A stretch of DNA of 64,000 bases from Micromonospora sp. WMMD1120 (GTDB taxonomy: Bacteria > Actinomycetota > Actinomycetes > Mycobacteriales > Micromonosporaceae), in contig NZ_JARUBO010000005.1 in the NCBI RefSeq assembly GCF_029626235.1, forward strand, positions 3,566,501-3,630,500. Direction: 5' to 3'. Shown piece after piece: positions 20,585 through 28,709 of this stretch. The translations under genes and the position numbers were made by a program. Below the pieces are notes generated by a model, which was not told where the DNA came from, searched no databases, and was given only the letters and a program-made list of their open reading frames with translations. Each line of letters begins with the position of its first letter. Position 1 is the stretch's first letter.

Positions 20585-21835
20585 ATGGCACCTCGAACAA
20601 TCACCCGCGCCGCGGTCGCCGGCCTCGCGGCCGTCGCGCTGCTCGGCTCCGCGGCCTGTGGCAGCGGCTTCGACGACTCCTCCGGCGACACCACCCAGTC
20701 CAGTGGCCCGGCCAGCCTGCAGATCCTCATCGGCTCGTCCGGCGACGCGGAGACCAAGGCGGTGCAGGAGGCCGCGGCGAAGTGGGCCAGCGGCTCCGGC
20801 AACACCGCGACGGTCACGCCCGCCCAGGACCTCACGCAGCAGCTCGGTCAGTCGCTGGCCGGCGGCACCCCGCCGGATGTCTTCTACGTGGACGCGGCCC
20901 AGTTCGCCGACTACGCCAGCGTCGGCGCGCTGGAGCCGTACGGCGACAAGATCAGCAACTCGGGCGACTTCTACGAGAGCCTGCGCACCACCTTCACCTA
21001 CGACGGCAAGCTCTACTGCGCGCCCAAGGACTTCTCCACCCTGGCCCTTCAGATCAACACGGACCTGTGGGCCAAGGCCGGGCTGACCGACGCCGACGTG
21101 CCGACCACCTGGGAGCAGCTCACCGCCGTCGCCCAGAAGATCAAGGCGAAGGGGCAGGTCCCGCTCGCCCTCGGCGACACCCGGGACCGGATCGGCGCGT
21201 TCATGGTGCAGAACGGCGGCTGGCTGACCAGCAAGGACGGCAAGCAGCCCACCGCCGACACCCCGGAGAACCTGGCCGCTCTCCAGTACGTCAAGACCAT
21301 GCTCAGCACCGGCCTGGCCAAGTACCCGAAGCAGCTCGACGCCGGCTGGTCCGGTGAGGCGTTCGGCAAGGGCAAGGCGGTGATGACCATCGAGGGCAAC
21401 TGGATCAAGGGTGCCCTGCAGAACGACTTCCCGAACGTGAAGTACAAGGTCGTGGCGCTGCCGGCCGGTCCGAAGGGGCAGGGCACGCTCTCCTTCACCC
21501 AGTGCTGGGGTGTTGCCGCGAAGAGCAGGTACAAGGACCAGGCGATCAAGTTCGTCGAGGCGATGACCAGCGGCGAGCAGCAGATGACGTTCGCCAAGGC
21601 GTTCGGCGTCATGCCGTCGCGGCAGTCCGCGGGCGCGCAGTACACCAGCGCCTTCCCGGCCGACAAGCCGTTCATCGACGGCGCCGCGTACGCCCAGGGC
21701 CCGGTGAACGCTCCGAAGATGGACAGCGTCCTCAAGGACCTGGACACCGGCCTGCAGGGTCTGGCCAACGGTGACCCGAAGACCATCCTGCAGAACTTCG
21801 ACAAGAACGCCAAGGCGGCGCTCGGCGCCAGCTGA
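20585..21835 (+). CDS. ABC transporter sugar-binding lipoprotein
   Basis: A type-1 extracellular solute-binding protein (MalE-like) of 416 residues. The signal region is followed by a lipobox-like LLGSAAC with Cys at about residue 25; the -3 residue is Ser, so the box is imperfect. The mature part contains GTPPDVFYVDAAQFADYA and the W-rich ligand-side segments GLTDADVPTTWEQL and GKAVMTIEGNWIKGAL, as in family 1 binding proteins. A strong hairpin follows before the permease genes. Confidence 0.93.
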   Translation: MAPRTITRAAVAGLAAVALLGSAACGSGFDDSSGDTTQSSGPASLQILIGSSGDAETKAVQEAAAKWASGSGNTATVTPAQDLTQQLGQSLAGGTPPDVFYVDAAQFADYASVGALEPYGDKISNSGDFYESLRTTFTYDGKLYCAPKDFSTLALQINTDLWAKAGLTDADVPTTWEQLTAVAQKIKAKGQVPLALGDTRDRIGAFMVQNGGWLTSKDGKQPTADTPENLAALQYVKTMLSTGLAKYPKQLDAGWSGEAFGKGKAVMTIEGNWIKGALQNDFPNVKYKVVALPAGPKGQGTLSFTQCWGVAAKSRYKDQAIKFVEAMTSGEQQMTFAKAFGVMPSRQSAGAQYTSAFPADKPFIDGAAYAQGPVNAPKMDSVLKDLDTGLQGLANGDPKTILQNFDKNAKAALGAS

Positions 21836-21840
21836 GGTGC

Positions 21841-21874
21841 CGGCGGGGCCCAGGCGAACGCCCGGGCCCCGCCG
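21841..21874 (+). terminator. Intercistronic hairpin between binding-protein and permease genes
   Basis: CGGCGGGGCCC pairs with GGGCCCCGCCG, and the inner GGCG/CGCC pairs across an AA loop. It starts 6 bp after the binding-protein stop. Such hairpins can attenuate read-through or protect the upstream mRNA so that the binding protein exceeds the permeases. The role is inferred. Confidence 0.6.
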
Positions 21875-21939
21875 CACATCCGCGATCCCGGCGCGGGCGC
21901 GTGTCCGCCGGGAGAACCCGAGAGAGGAAGGGAGGAACG

Positions 21940-23061
21940 ATGGCGACCGAGACACTGACCGCCGTGGCGACCACGCCCGGGGCGGGCCCCCGCCGACGTC
22001 GTGGCGGCATCCGGAGCAACGAGACAGTCGCGGGCTGGCTCTTCGTCGCGCCGGTGATCGTCATCCTGGGGCTGTTCCTGCTGTTGCCGATCCTGATGGC
22101 GCTCTGGGTGAGCCTGACCGACTGGAACGGCCAGGGCAGCCCCTTCACCGGCCGGGTCCCGTTCGTCGGAGCAGACAACTACACCAGGCTGTTCACCGAG
22201 GACGGGCTGGCCCGCCGCGACTTCATGACCAGCATCCGCAACAACATCTACTACGTGGCGATAGTGGTGCCGGCGCAGACGGTGCTCGCGCTGGGGCTGG
22301 CCCTGGTCGTCAACAACCGGATGCTCAAGGGCAAGAGCTTCTTCCGCAGCGCGTTCTACTTCCCCTCGGTGACCAGCTCGGTCGCGATCAGCGTGGTGTT
22401 CCTGTTCCTCTTCGCCAACTCCGGCGCGGTGAACGCGCTGCTCGGCGTCCTCGGCATCGACGGACCGGAGTGGTTCGCCGACTCCCGGGGCGTGCTGCAC
22501 CTGCTGTTCGGCGCGGTCGGCGTCGACTCGCCCCCGGCGGCGCTGACCGACGGTGGCCCGTTCGGGCTGACCTGGTGGGAGTGGTTGGCCGGCCCCAGCG
22601 TGGCGATGATCTCGATCATCACCCTGGTCGTCTGGACCACCTCCGGCACGTTCATGCTGATGTTCCTGGCCGGTCTGCAGAACGTGCCGGTCGCGTTGGA
22701 CGAGGCCAGCACCCTCGACGGCGCGTCCCGGTGGCAGCGCTTCCGGCACGTCACGCTGCCGCTGCTGCGACCCACCACCTTCCTGGTGCTCACCCTCGGC
22801 ATGATCGGCTCCTGGCAGGTCTTCGACCAGGTGTACGTGATGAGCCAGGGCGACCCGGCCAAGACCACGCTCACCCCCGCCTACCTGTCGTACCGGACCG
22901 CCTTCCGGGACTTCGACTACGGCGCCGGCGCGGCGATCTCGTTCGTCCTGTTCCTGATCATCATCGTGCTCACGCTGGTCCAGCGCCGGGCGCTGGCCGA
23001 GCGGGACACCGACCGGCCGCGCCGCGGCTGGCGGCGTCGGCGCGTACCGGAGGGGTCCTGA
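21940..23061 (+). CDS. Sugar ABC transporter permease (MalF-like)
   Basis: 373 residues from the ATG at 21940 with GGAGG just upstream. Six or more membrane segments; the cytoplasmic EAA loop reads EASTLDGASRWQRFRHVTLP, which contacts the ATPase. The N-terminal tail before NETVAGWLFVAPVIVILGLF is cytoplasmic and Arg-rich. It forms the heterodimeric channel with the next gene. No ATPase gene lies in the locus; in actinobacteria a shared MsiK-type ATPase elsewhere usually serves such systems. Confidence 0.93.
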   Translation: MATETLTAVATTPGAGPRRRRGGIRSNETVAGWLFVAPVIVILGLFLLLPILMALWVSLTDWNGQGSPFTGRVPFVGADNYTRLFTEDGLARRDFMTSIRNNIYYVAIVVPAQTVLALGLALVVNNRMLKGKSFFRSAFYFPSVTSSVAISVVFLFLFANSGAVNALLGVLGIDGPEWFADSRGVLHLLFGAVGVDSPPAALTDGGPFGLTWWEWLAGPSVAMISIITLVVWTTSGTFMLMFLAGLQNVPVALDEASTLDGASRWQRFRHVTLPLLRPTTFLVLTLGMIGSWQVFDQVYVMSQGDPAKTTLTPAYLSYRTAFRDFDYGAGAAISFVLFLIIIVLTLVQRRALAERDTDRPRRGWRRRRVPEGS

Positions 23062-23062
23062 G

Positions 23063-23947
23063 ATGGCAGTGCTCACCGACCGCCCGGCGGGGCCCGCGCG
23101 GCCCGACCACCGCGCGGCCCGCACCCTGGTCACCCGCTTCCTGGGGTACGCGACGCTGGTCTTCTTCGGACTGGTGTTCCTCTACCCGTTCGTCATCCAG
23201 ATCGGCAACGCGTTCAAGACCGAGCCGGACGCGGCGGCGAACCCGCTGTCGCCGTTCCCGGACCCGCTCACGGTCGCCGGCTTCGAGCGCGTCTTCGCCG
23301 GCACCAACTTCCCCCTCTGGCTGGGCAACTCGCTGCTGGTGACGGTGCTGGTCACCGTCGGCCGGGTGTTCTTCGACTCGCTCGCCGGGTACGCGCTGGC
23401 CCGGCTGCGGTTCCGGGGCCGATCCGGGCTGTTCGCCGCCGTCATCGCGGTGATGGCGGTGCCCGGGGTGGTGCTGCTGATCCCGAAGTTCCTGGTGCTC
23501 AACCAGCTCGGCCTCTACAACAGCTACGCCGGTCTGGTGGTGCCGTTGCTGGCCGACGCGGCGGGCGTGTTCATCATGAAGCAGTTCTTCGAGTCGATCC
23601 CGGTCAGCGTCGAGGAGGCCGCCCGGATCGACGGGGCGAGCATCTTCCGCACCTTCTGGTCGGTGGTGCTGCCGATGGCGAAACCGGCGCTGATCACCCT
23701 GACCATCCTGTCGTTCCAGGGCTCCTGGAACGAGTTCCCGCACAGTCTCGTGTCGGTGCAGGACCCGGATCTGTTCACCCTGCCGCGCGGCCTGGCCGAC
23801 CTGGTCAGCGGCTCACTCGGCAAGGGCACCCAGTACCCGCTGAAGCTGGGCGCCGCGCTGCTGGCCACCATCCCGGTGGCGATCATCTTCGTGGTGTTCC
23901 AGCGGTACTTCGTCCGGGACGCCAACGACGGCGCCGACAAGGGCTGA
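23063..23947 (+). CDS. Sugar ABC transporter permease (MalG-like)
   Basis: 294 residues, starting at the ATG right after the MalF-like stop. Six membrane segments and the EAA loop EEAARIDGASIFRTFWSVVLP. The FQRYFVRDANDGADKG C terminus is the usual MalG-type end. Completes the import channel of the LacI-linked locus. A 14-bp terminator hairpin follows. Confidence 0.93.
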   Translation: MAVLTDRPAGPARPDHRAARTLVTRFLGYATLVFFGLVFLYPFVIQIGNAFKTEPDAAANPLSPFPDPLTVAGFERVFAGTNFPLWLGNSLLVTVLVTVGRVFFDSLAGYALARLRFRGRSGLFAAVIAVMAVPGVVLLIPKFLVLNQLGLYNSYAGLVVPLLADAAGVFIMKQFFESIPVSVEEAARIDGASIFRTFWSVVLPMAKPALITLTILSFQGSWNEFPHSLVSVQDPDLFTLPRGLADLVSGSLGKGTQYPLKLGAALLATIPVAIIFVVFQRYFVRDANDGADKG

Positions 23948-23954
23948 CCGCGGT

Positions 23955-23984
23955 CGGTGCGGCGGCCGCACGGCCGCCGCACCG
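23955..23984. terminator. Perfect 13-14 bp hairpin at the end of the sugar operon
   Basis: GGTGCGGCGGCCG and its exact complement flank a CA loop, between convergent genes. It can serve both the sugar operon and the minus-strand acetyltransferase. No U-tract on either side. Confidence 0.7.
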
Positions 23985-23986
23985 GC

Positions 23987-24568
23987 TCACTCGGTCGGAA
24001 CCTTCTCGGCCGGGACGGCCACGTGCAGGCGCACCTGGGGCACCAGCATGTCGTCGACGTCCAGCGCGCGGGCCGCGCCGTCGGGCTCCCAGCCGGTGCT
24101 GGTGAGGAACGCACGGGTCGCCTCGTCACCGTCGAACGCCCACGCCACCGCCCGACCCATCCCGTCCTCCCGCCACAGGTCGACGCTCGCGGCGAGCAGC
24201 CGACTGCCGTGTCCGCGCCGGCCCCAGCGCGGCTCGACCAGCAGGTCGGTCACCGCCGCCACGTCCGGCCCGAGCGCGTCGGCCGGCTCACCCGGGGCCA
24301 ACGCCTCGGCGTCGGCCGGACCGGAGGCGGCGAACCCCACCAGATACGATTGCTCGGCCTGTTCGACGGCGACCAGCACCCGGTGCGCGCCCGAGGGCGG
24401 CTCCAGCACGGCGGCGCTCCACCGCCGGGCGAGGAACGCCTCGTCCAGGTTGTCGAGCACATGCCGAGGCAGGATCCGGCGGTACGCGACCCGCCAGGTC
24501 GCGAGCTGGATGCGTGCGATCTCGCCGGCGTCCTCGGGACGCGCCGGGCGGACGTACCCGAGAGCCAT
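23987..24568 (-). CDS. GNAT family N-acetyltransferase
   Basis: 193 residues beginning MALGYVRPARPEDAGEIARI, the typical GNAT first strand and helix. It has the acetyl-CoA-binding motif A region (VTDLLVEPRWGRRGHGSRLL, i.e. RxGxG/S) and motif B (FDGDEATRAFLTSTGWEPDG). The substrate cannot be told. Divergent from the glycosyltransferase gene, 35 bp apart. Confidence 0.88.
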   Translation of the reverse strand: MALGYVRPARPEDAGEIARIQLATWRVAYRRILPRHVLDNLDEAFLARRWSAAVLEPPSGAHRVLVAVEQAEQSYLVGFAASGPADAEALAPGEPADALGPDVAAVTDLLVEPRWGRRGHGSRLLAASVDLWREDGMGRAVAWAFDGDEATRAFLTSTGWEPDGAARALDVDDMLVPQVRLHVAVPAEKVPTE

Positions 24569-24603
24569 GGGACGGAAGCCTACGCAGGGCGGGGGAGGCG
24601 ACG

Positions 24604-25878
24604 GTGGTGCAGGGTGCCAACAGGACGATCGCGCAGGTCGTCGGGGTGGTGGCGCTCGCCGCCGCGGTCGCCGCGTTCCTCGCCGTCGCCGCCGTCCGGC
24701 ACGGCTTCTTCGACCTGAAGGTCTACTACGGCGCGTTGACGTGGTGGGTGCACAACGGCGGCGAGATCTACGACTACCTCAAGCCGAACACCCAGTACGG
24801 CTTCACCTACCCGCCGTTCGCCGCGCTGGTCATGCTGCCGATGGCGTTCCTGCCCTGGACGGCGGCGATCGTGGTGAGCGTGCTCGCCAGCGTGGTCACC
24901 ACCACAGTGGTGCTGTGGTGGCTGGTCGACCCGATCGCCCGGCGTGCCGGCTGGACCCGCTGGTTCGCCCTCGCCGTGGCGCTCTGCCTCGCCGCCGCGT
25001 TCGAGCCGATGCGCGAGACCGTCAACTTCGGCCAGGTCAACACGCTGCTGCTGTTCCTGGTGGCGGTGGACCTGCTGCGGCTGCTGCCGGCGGGTAGCCG
25101 GTGGACCGGGGCGGCCATCGGGCTCGCCACCGCCATCAAACTGACCCCGGGCATCTTCGTCGTCTACCTGCTGGTGACCGGGCGGTGGCGGGCCGCGCTC
25201 ACCGCCAGCGGCACCGCCGCCGGGGTGTCGCTGCTGGCCGGCGCGCTCTTCCCGGACGCGTCCCGGGAGTTCTGGACCGAGGCGCTGTGGAACACCGGAC
25301 GCGTCGGTGAGCTGGCCTTCGTCTCCAACCAGTCACTGCGCGGCGTGGTCGCCCGGCTCGACCCGCAGCACCCGAGCACCCTGCTGTGGTTGCTGCTGGT
25401 GCTCGGCACCCTGGCGCTCTGGGCCTGGCGGTCGCGGGCCGCCGTCGCCGCCGGCGACGAGGCGACCGGCCTGGCGCTCACCGGCGCGGTGATGTGCCTG
25501 GTCAGCCCGGTCACCTGGGTGCACCACCTGGTCTGGCTGCTGCCCGCGCTGATCCTGCTGGTGGACAACGCGATGGCCGCGCCGGCCGGCCGCCGCCGGT
25601 GGGTCCTGCTGGTCGCCGCGACCATCGGGTACGCGCTGCTGATCAGCCGGACCGTCTGGTACTGGGAGAAGGACTTCACCGGTGTCGACGGTTTCCTGGG
25701 CAGCAACGCGTACGTGTGGATCAGCCTGGCGCTGCTGGCCTTCCTGCCGATCCGCCGGTGGCTGACGCCGGGCGGGTCAACCGTCGAGGCGTCCGGCGTA
25801 CCGCAGCTCGACCAGCCCGACCGGCGGGTGCCCACCGGCCAGCGGCACCTGGTAGGTCGACCGCTCACCGTCCGCTGA
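24604..25878 (+). CDS. GT87 family (DUF2029) polyprenol-linked glycosyltransferase
   Basis: An integral membrane protein of about 424 residues with roughly 10-12 helices. The family signature TYPPFAALVMLPMAFLPW and the first-loop acidic motif FDLKVYYGALTWW are present; related enzymes use polyprenyl-phosphomannose to decorate lipids or glycans (PimE-type). GGGGGAGG at 24591-24598 supports GTG 24604, or the adjacent GTG 24607. The last 34 residues are encoded opposite the 3' end of the next, minus-strand gene, a 102-bp convergent overlap. Confidence 0.82.
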   Translation: MVQGANRTIAQVVGVVALAAAVAAFLAVAAVRHGFFDLKVYYGALTWWVHNGGEIYDYLKPNTQYGFTYPPFAALVMLPMAFLPWTAAIVVSVLASVVTTTVVLWWLVDPIARRAGWTRWFALAVALCLAAAFEPMRETVNFGQVNTLLLFLVAVDLLRLLPAGSRWTGAAIGLATAIKLTPGIFVVYLLVTGRWRAALTASGTAAGVSLLAGALFPDASREFWTEALWNTGRVGELAFVSNQSLRGVVARLDPQHPSTLLWLLLVLGTLALWAWRSRAAVAAGDEATGLALTGAVMCLVSPVTWVHHLVWLLPALILLVDNAMAAPAGRRRWVLLVAATIGYALLISRTVWYWEKDFTGVDGFLGSNAYVWISLALLAFLPIRRWLTPGGSTVEASGVPQLDQPDRRVPTGQRHLVGRPLTVR

Positions 25879-26328
25879 CAGCCCGACGCGCTCGCAGAAC
25901 CGGCGGGCCCGCCGGTTGTCCGCCAGCACCCACGCCCGGTATCCGGTCCAGCCCCGCTCGCTGAGCCCGGCGTGGGCGGCGGCCAGCAGCGCGACGGCGG
26001 TTCCGTCGCCCCAGCGGGCCGGCTCCACGTAGAGCGCCACCACCTCGCCCACCGTCGGGTCCAGGTCGTCCCGGTCCTGGTTGCGGCGGTACGGCCCGAA
26101 GGTGGTGAAGCCGACGACCGACCCGTCCGCCTCACCGAGCAGTGTGGTGAACGGGTGCTCCGGATCCGCGGTGCCGACATCCCGGCGGCGCTGCGCCCAG
26201 GCCAGCACGTTCAGCCGCCGCAGCACCTCGTCCGGCATGAAGCCGGCGTAGCCCGCCTGCCAACCGTGCACGTGCACCCGGGCGACCGCCTCGGCGTCGT
26301 CCGGCTCCTCAGGGCGGATGGTCAGCAT
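25777..26328 (-). CDS. GNAT family N-acetyltransferase
   Basis: 183 residues (MLTIRPEEPDDAEAVARVHV). The GNAT elements are visible: VVALYVEPARWGDGTAVALL and NRRARRFCERVGLSADGE, with a C-terminal VGLVELRYAGRL strand. Its 3' end overlaps the convergent glycosyltransferase. Divergent from the YcaQ-like gene by 80 bp. The substrate is unknown. Confidence 0.88.
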   Translation of the reverse strand: MLTIRPEEPDDAEAVARVHVHGWQAGYAGFMPDEVLRRLNVLAWAQRRRDVGTADPEHPFTTLLGEADGSVVGFTTFGPYRRNQDRDDLDPTVGEVVALYVEPARWGDGTAVALLAAAHAGLSERGWTGYRAWVLADNRRARRFCERVGLSADGERSTYQVPLAGGHPPVGLVELRYAGRLDG

Positions 26329-26408
26329 TGCACCGTTCTATGCCCCGATGACGGTCCGAGTCCAGCTTCCCGCACCGGCGTCGTACCAATGAATTAGGGT
26401 CGCCGGCG

Positions 26409-27638
26409 ATGACCGCACCGGAATCGCTCTCGCTCGCCCAGGCCCGCCGGGTGGCGCTCGCCGCCCAGGGCTTCGCCGACCCGGCGCCGACCGGCGTGCC
26501 CACCCGCCGGCACCTACGCCGGGTGCTCGACCGGGTCGGGCTGATCCAGATGGACTCGGTGAACGTGCTGCGCCGCGCGCACTACCTGCCGCTCTACAGC
26601 CGACTCGGGCCCTACCCGACCACGCTGCTCGACCAGGCCGCCTACCGCCGGCCGCGCGAGCTGTTCGAATACTGGGGCCACGAGGCGTCACTGGTCCCGG
26701 TCGCCCTGCACCCGGTGCTGCGCTGGCGGATGGCCCGGGCGCGCAGCGAGTCCTGGGGCGGCATGCGGCGGATCGCCCAGGAACAGCCCGAGCTGGTCGC
26801 CTGGGTCCGGGACGAGGTGGCCGCCCGGGGGCCGTTGACCGCCGCCGAGATCGAGCACGACGCGCCCCGGGAGACCGGCAACTGGGGCTGGAACTGGTCG
26901 GCGGTCAAGCAGGCCCTGGAGTTTTTGTTCTGGGCGGGCGAGGTGACCGCCGCCGAGCGCAGCACCTCGTTCGCCCGCCGCTACGACCTGCCGGAGCGGG
27001 TGCTGCCGGCGGCGGTGCTGGCCGCGCCCACCCCTACCGACGCCGAGGCGTACCGCACGCTGGTGGGCCTCGCCGCCCGGTCGCTCGGGGTGGCCGCCGA
27101 GCCCGAGCTGCGCGACTACTTCCGGCTGCCGGTGGCCGGTGCCCGGCAGGCCGTCGCGGAGCTGGCCGAGGCCGGTGAGCTGGTGCCGGTCACGGTGGCC
27201 GGCTGGCGGCAGCCGGCCTGGCTGCACGCGTCCGCCCGACTGCCCCGGTGGGTGCGCGGCAACACCCTGGTCAGCCCCTTCGACCCGCTGATCTGGGAAC
27301 GGGCCCGCACCGAGCGGCTCTTCGACTTCAGCTACCGGATCGAGATCTACGTCCCGGCGCCCCAGCGCGTCTACGGCTACTACGTGTTGCCCTTCCTCCA
27401 GGGCGAGCGGTTCACCGCCCGGGTCGACCTCAAGGCCGACCGCAGGGCCGGAGTGCTGTTGGTGCCGGCGGCCTGGGTCGAGCCCGGCGCCGACCCGGGG
27501 GAGACCGCAGTGGCGCTCGCCGCCGAGCTGTACCGGCTCGCCGGGTGGCTCGGCCTGGACGCGGTCGCGCCACCCGCCGCCGGTGACCTGGCTGGCCCGC
27601 TCACCGCCGCGTTGGCCGGCGTGTCCGGTGTACCGTGA
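26409..27638 (+). CDS. Winged-helix DNA glycosylase of the YcaQ/AlkX (HTH_42) family
   Basis: 409 residues. The protein matches the winged-helix DNA-binding family whose studied members are E. coli YcaQ, which unhooks interstrand crosslinks, and Streptomyces AlkZ, which protects against azinomycin. The QxD catalytic motif is present as QMD at residues 47-49 (GLIQMDSVNVLRRAHYLPLY), placing it with YcaQ/AlkX rather than the QxQ AlkZ branch. The ELFEYWGHEASLVP segment and the C-terminal wing (PFDPLIWERARTERLFDFSY) are also typical. It probably removes alkylated or crosslinked bases. Confidence 0.85.
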   Translation: MTAPESLSLAQARRVALAAQGFADPAPTGVPTRRHLRRVLDRVGLIQMDSVNVLRRAHYLPLYSRLGPYPTTLLDQAAYRRPRELFEYWGHEASLVPVALHPVLRWRMARARSESWGGMRRIAQEQPELVAWVRDEVAARGPLTAAEIEHDAPRETGNWGWNWSAVKQALEFLFWAGEVTAAERSTSFARRYDLPERVLPAAVLAAPTPTDAEAYRTLVGLAARSLGVAAEPELRDYFRLPVAGARQAVAELAEAGELVPVTVAGWRQPAWLHASARLPRWVRGNTLVSPFDPLIWERARTERLFDFSYRIEIYVPAPQRVYGYYVLPFLQGERFTARVDLKADRRAGVLLVPAAWVEPGADPGETAVALAAELYRLAGWLGLDAVAPPAAGDLAGPLTAALAGVSGVP

Positions 27639-27642
27639 GCGC

Positions 27643-28263
27643 GTGACGAGCGCTCCCGGACCGGTCGACCAGCCGCAGCCCGCCCCCGGCGCGGCGCACC
27701 CGGCCGCCCTGGCCGACGCTGCTCCCGGCGGTTTCGGCGCCGACGGCGCGGGCTCCGGCGGACCGGTTGCCCAGGGCTGGCCGACCACTTCACCGGGTGG
27801 CTACCCGGCACCCGAGCCGGACCGGCTCACCCGCTTCGTGCTGAAGGTCTACGAGCGGTCGCCGCGCTGGGCGGTGCCGCTGGCCGCGCTCGGCTGCGTC
27901 GCCCTCGGCATGGCCTACGCGCTGGTCAGCAACCCGACCCACGCCGACCCGGACGCCGCGCCCAGCTGTCTGCTCAAGTTGACCACCGGGCTGGACTGCC
28001 CGGGCTGCGGCGGCACCCGCGCGCTCTGGTACGTGCTGCACGGCGACCTGCCGGCCGCTGCCCGGCACCACTTTTTGTTCGTCTTCGCGCTGCCGTTTTT
28101 GGCGTACCTCTTCGTGGCCTGGGCGGGAAACCAGGCCTTCGGTTGGCGACTGCCGGAGCTGCGACTCAGCTCCAAGGTGATCGGCGGTTTCCTGGGCGCG
28201 TGGCTGGCCTTCTCGGTGCTGCGCAACCTGCCCTGGGCGCCGTTCACCTCGCTCTACGTCTGA
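27643..28263 (+). CDS. DUF2752 family membrane protein
   Basis: 206 residues from the GTG at 27643. A Pro/Ala-rich N-terminal tail of about 60 residues is followed by three hydrophobic segments. Between the first two is the family hallmark CPGCGGTRA within LKLTTGLDCPGCGGTRALWY, perhaps a metal or redox site. DUF2752 function is unknown. It starts 4 bp after the YcaQ-like stop. Confidence 0.85.
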   Translation: MTSAPGPVDQPQPAPGAAHPAALADAAPGGFGADGAGSGGPVAQGWPTTSPGGYPAPEPDRLTRFVLKVYERSPRWAVPLAALGCVALGMAYALVSNPTHADPDAAPSCLLKLTTGLDCPGCGGTRALWYVLHGDLPAAARHHFLFVFALPFLAYLFVAWAGNQAFGWRLPELRLSSKVIGGFLGAWLAFSVLRNLPWAPFTSLYV

Positions 28264-28281
28264 CCTGCCCCACCGCCGCCC

Positions 28282-28365
28282 CGGTGATCGACTCGGTTTT
28301 CAGGAAACCGGGCGATCCATTCGCCCCGCACACCCCCGACTCCCGGAAACCTGAGTCGATCACCG
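28282..28365. repeat. GATC-ended imperfect inverted repeat
   Basis: Arms CGGTGATCGACTC and its exact complement (28353-28365) enclose a further partly paired region (AGGAAACCGGG / CCCGGAAACCT-like). It lies 18 bp after the DUF2752 stop and follows a short C-rich run. Probable terminator and member of the GATC hairpin set. Confidence 0.55.
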
Positions 28366-28421
28366 ATGCCGGCTGCGCACCCCCGCGCCTCCGAAGCGCG
28401 ACGGCCGACCCCGGCCTACCC

Positions 28422-28499
28422 CAAGATCGTGCTCGATCCCGGATGTCGCGGTGTCAGGCGCGCCGGATGCCACTCCATCCAGGATGTTGCGCGATCTTG
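28422..28499. repeat. Second GATC-ended imperfect inverted repeat
   Basis: CAAGATCG at 28422-28429 and CGATCTTG at 28492-28499 bracket about 60 bp containing further partial pairing (GGATGTCGCGG versus CATCCAGGATG). The ends resemble those of the hairpin at 57852-57924. From here to thyX (28500-28709) I see no gene, only the thyX promoter. Confidence 0.45.
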
Positions 28500-28709
28500 C
28501 TGGTGGGGGCGGCTGACGGGCCGTTCAGGTGCGGGGTCGGCGGGACCGCGGGGGCGTCGGCTGGCCCTTGCCCCAGATCCGGGGCAGCTCTACAGGCAGC
28601 CAGGCAACCCCCACGGACCGCCGCGGAACCGGGCGTGGCCGTCGAGACCTTGAACACCAACCGGCCCCGGTGATTCGGAAAGAAGTCGCCGGCCACTACA
28701 GTCCCAGGA

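Noticed and set aside
19526..21955. An 809-residue minus-strand open frame opposite the LacI and binding-protein genes
   Set aside because: Shadow frame covering two genes with clear motifs on the plus strand.
23987..28263. A genomic island or biosynthetic cluster around the glycosyltransferase and YcaQ-like genes
   Set aside because: No mobile genes, tRNA, composition break or biosynthetic enzymes; genes are single, unrelated and GC-rich like their neighbours.
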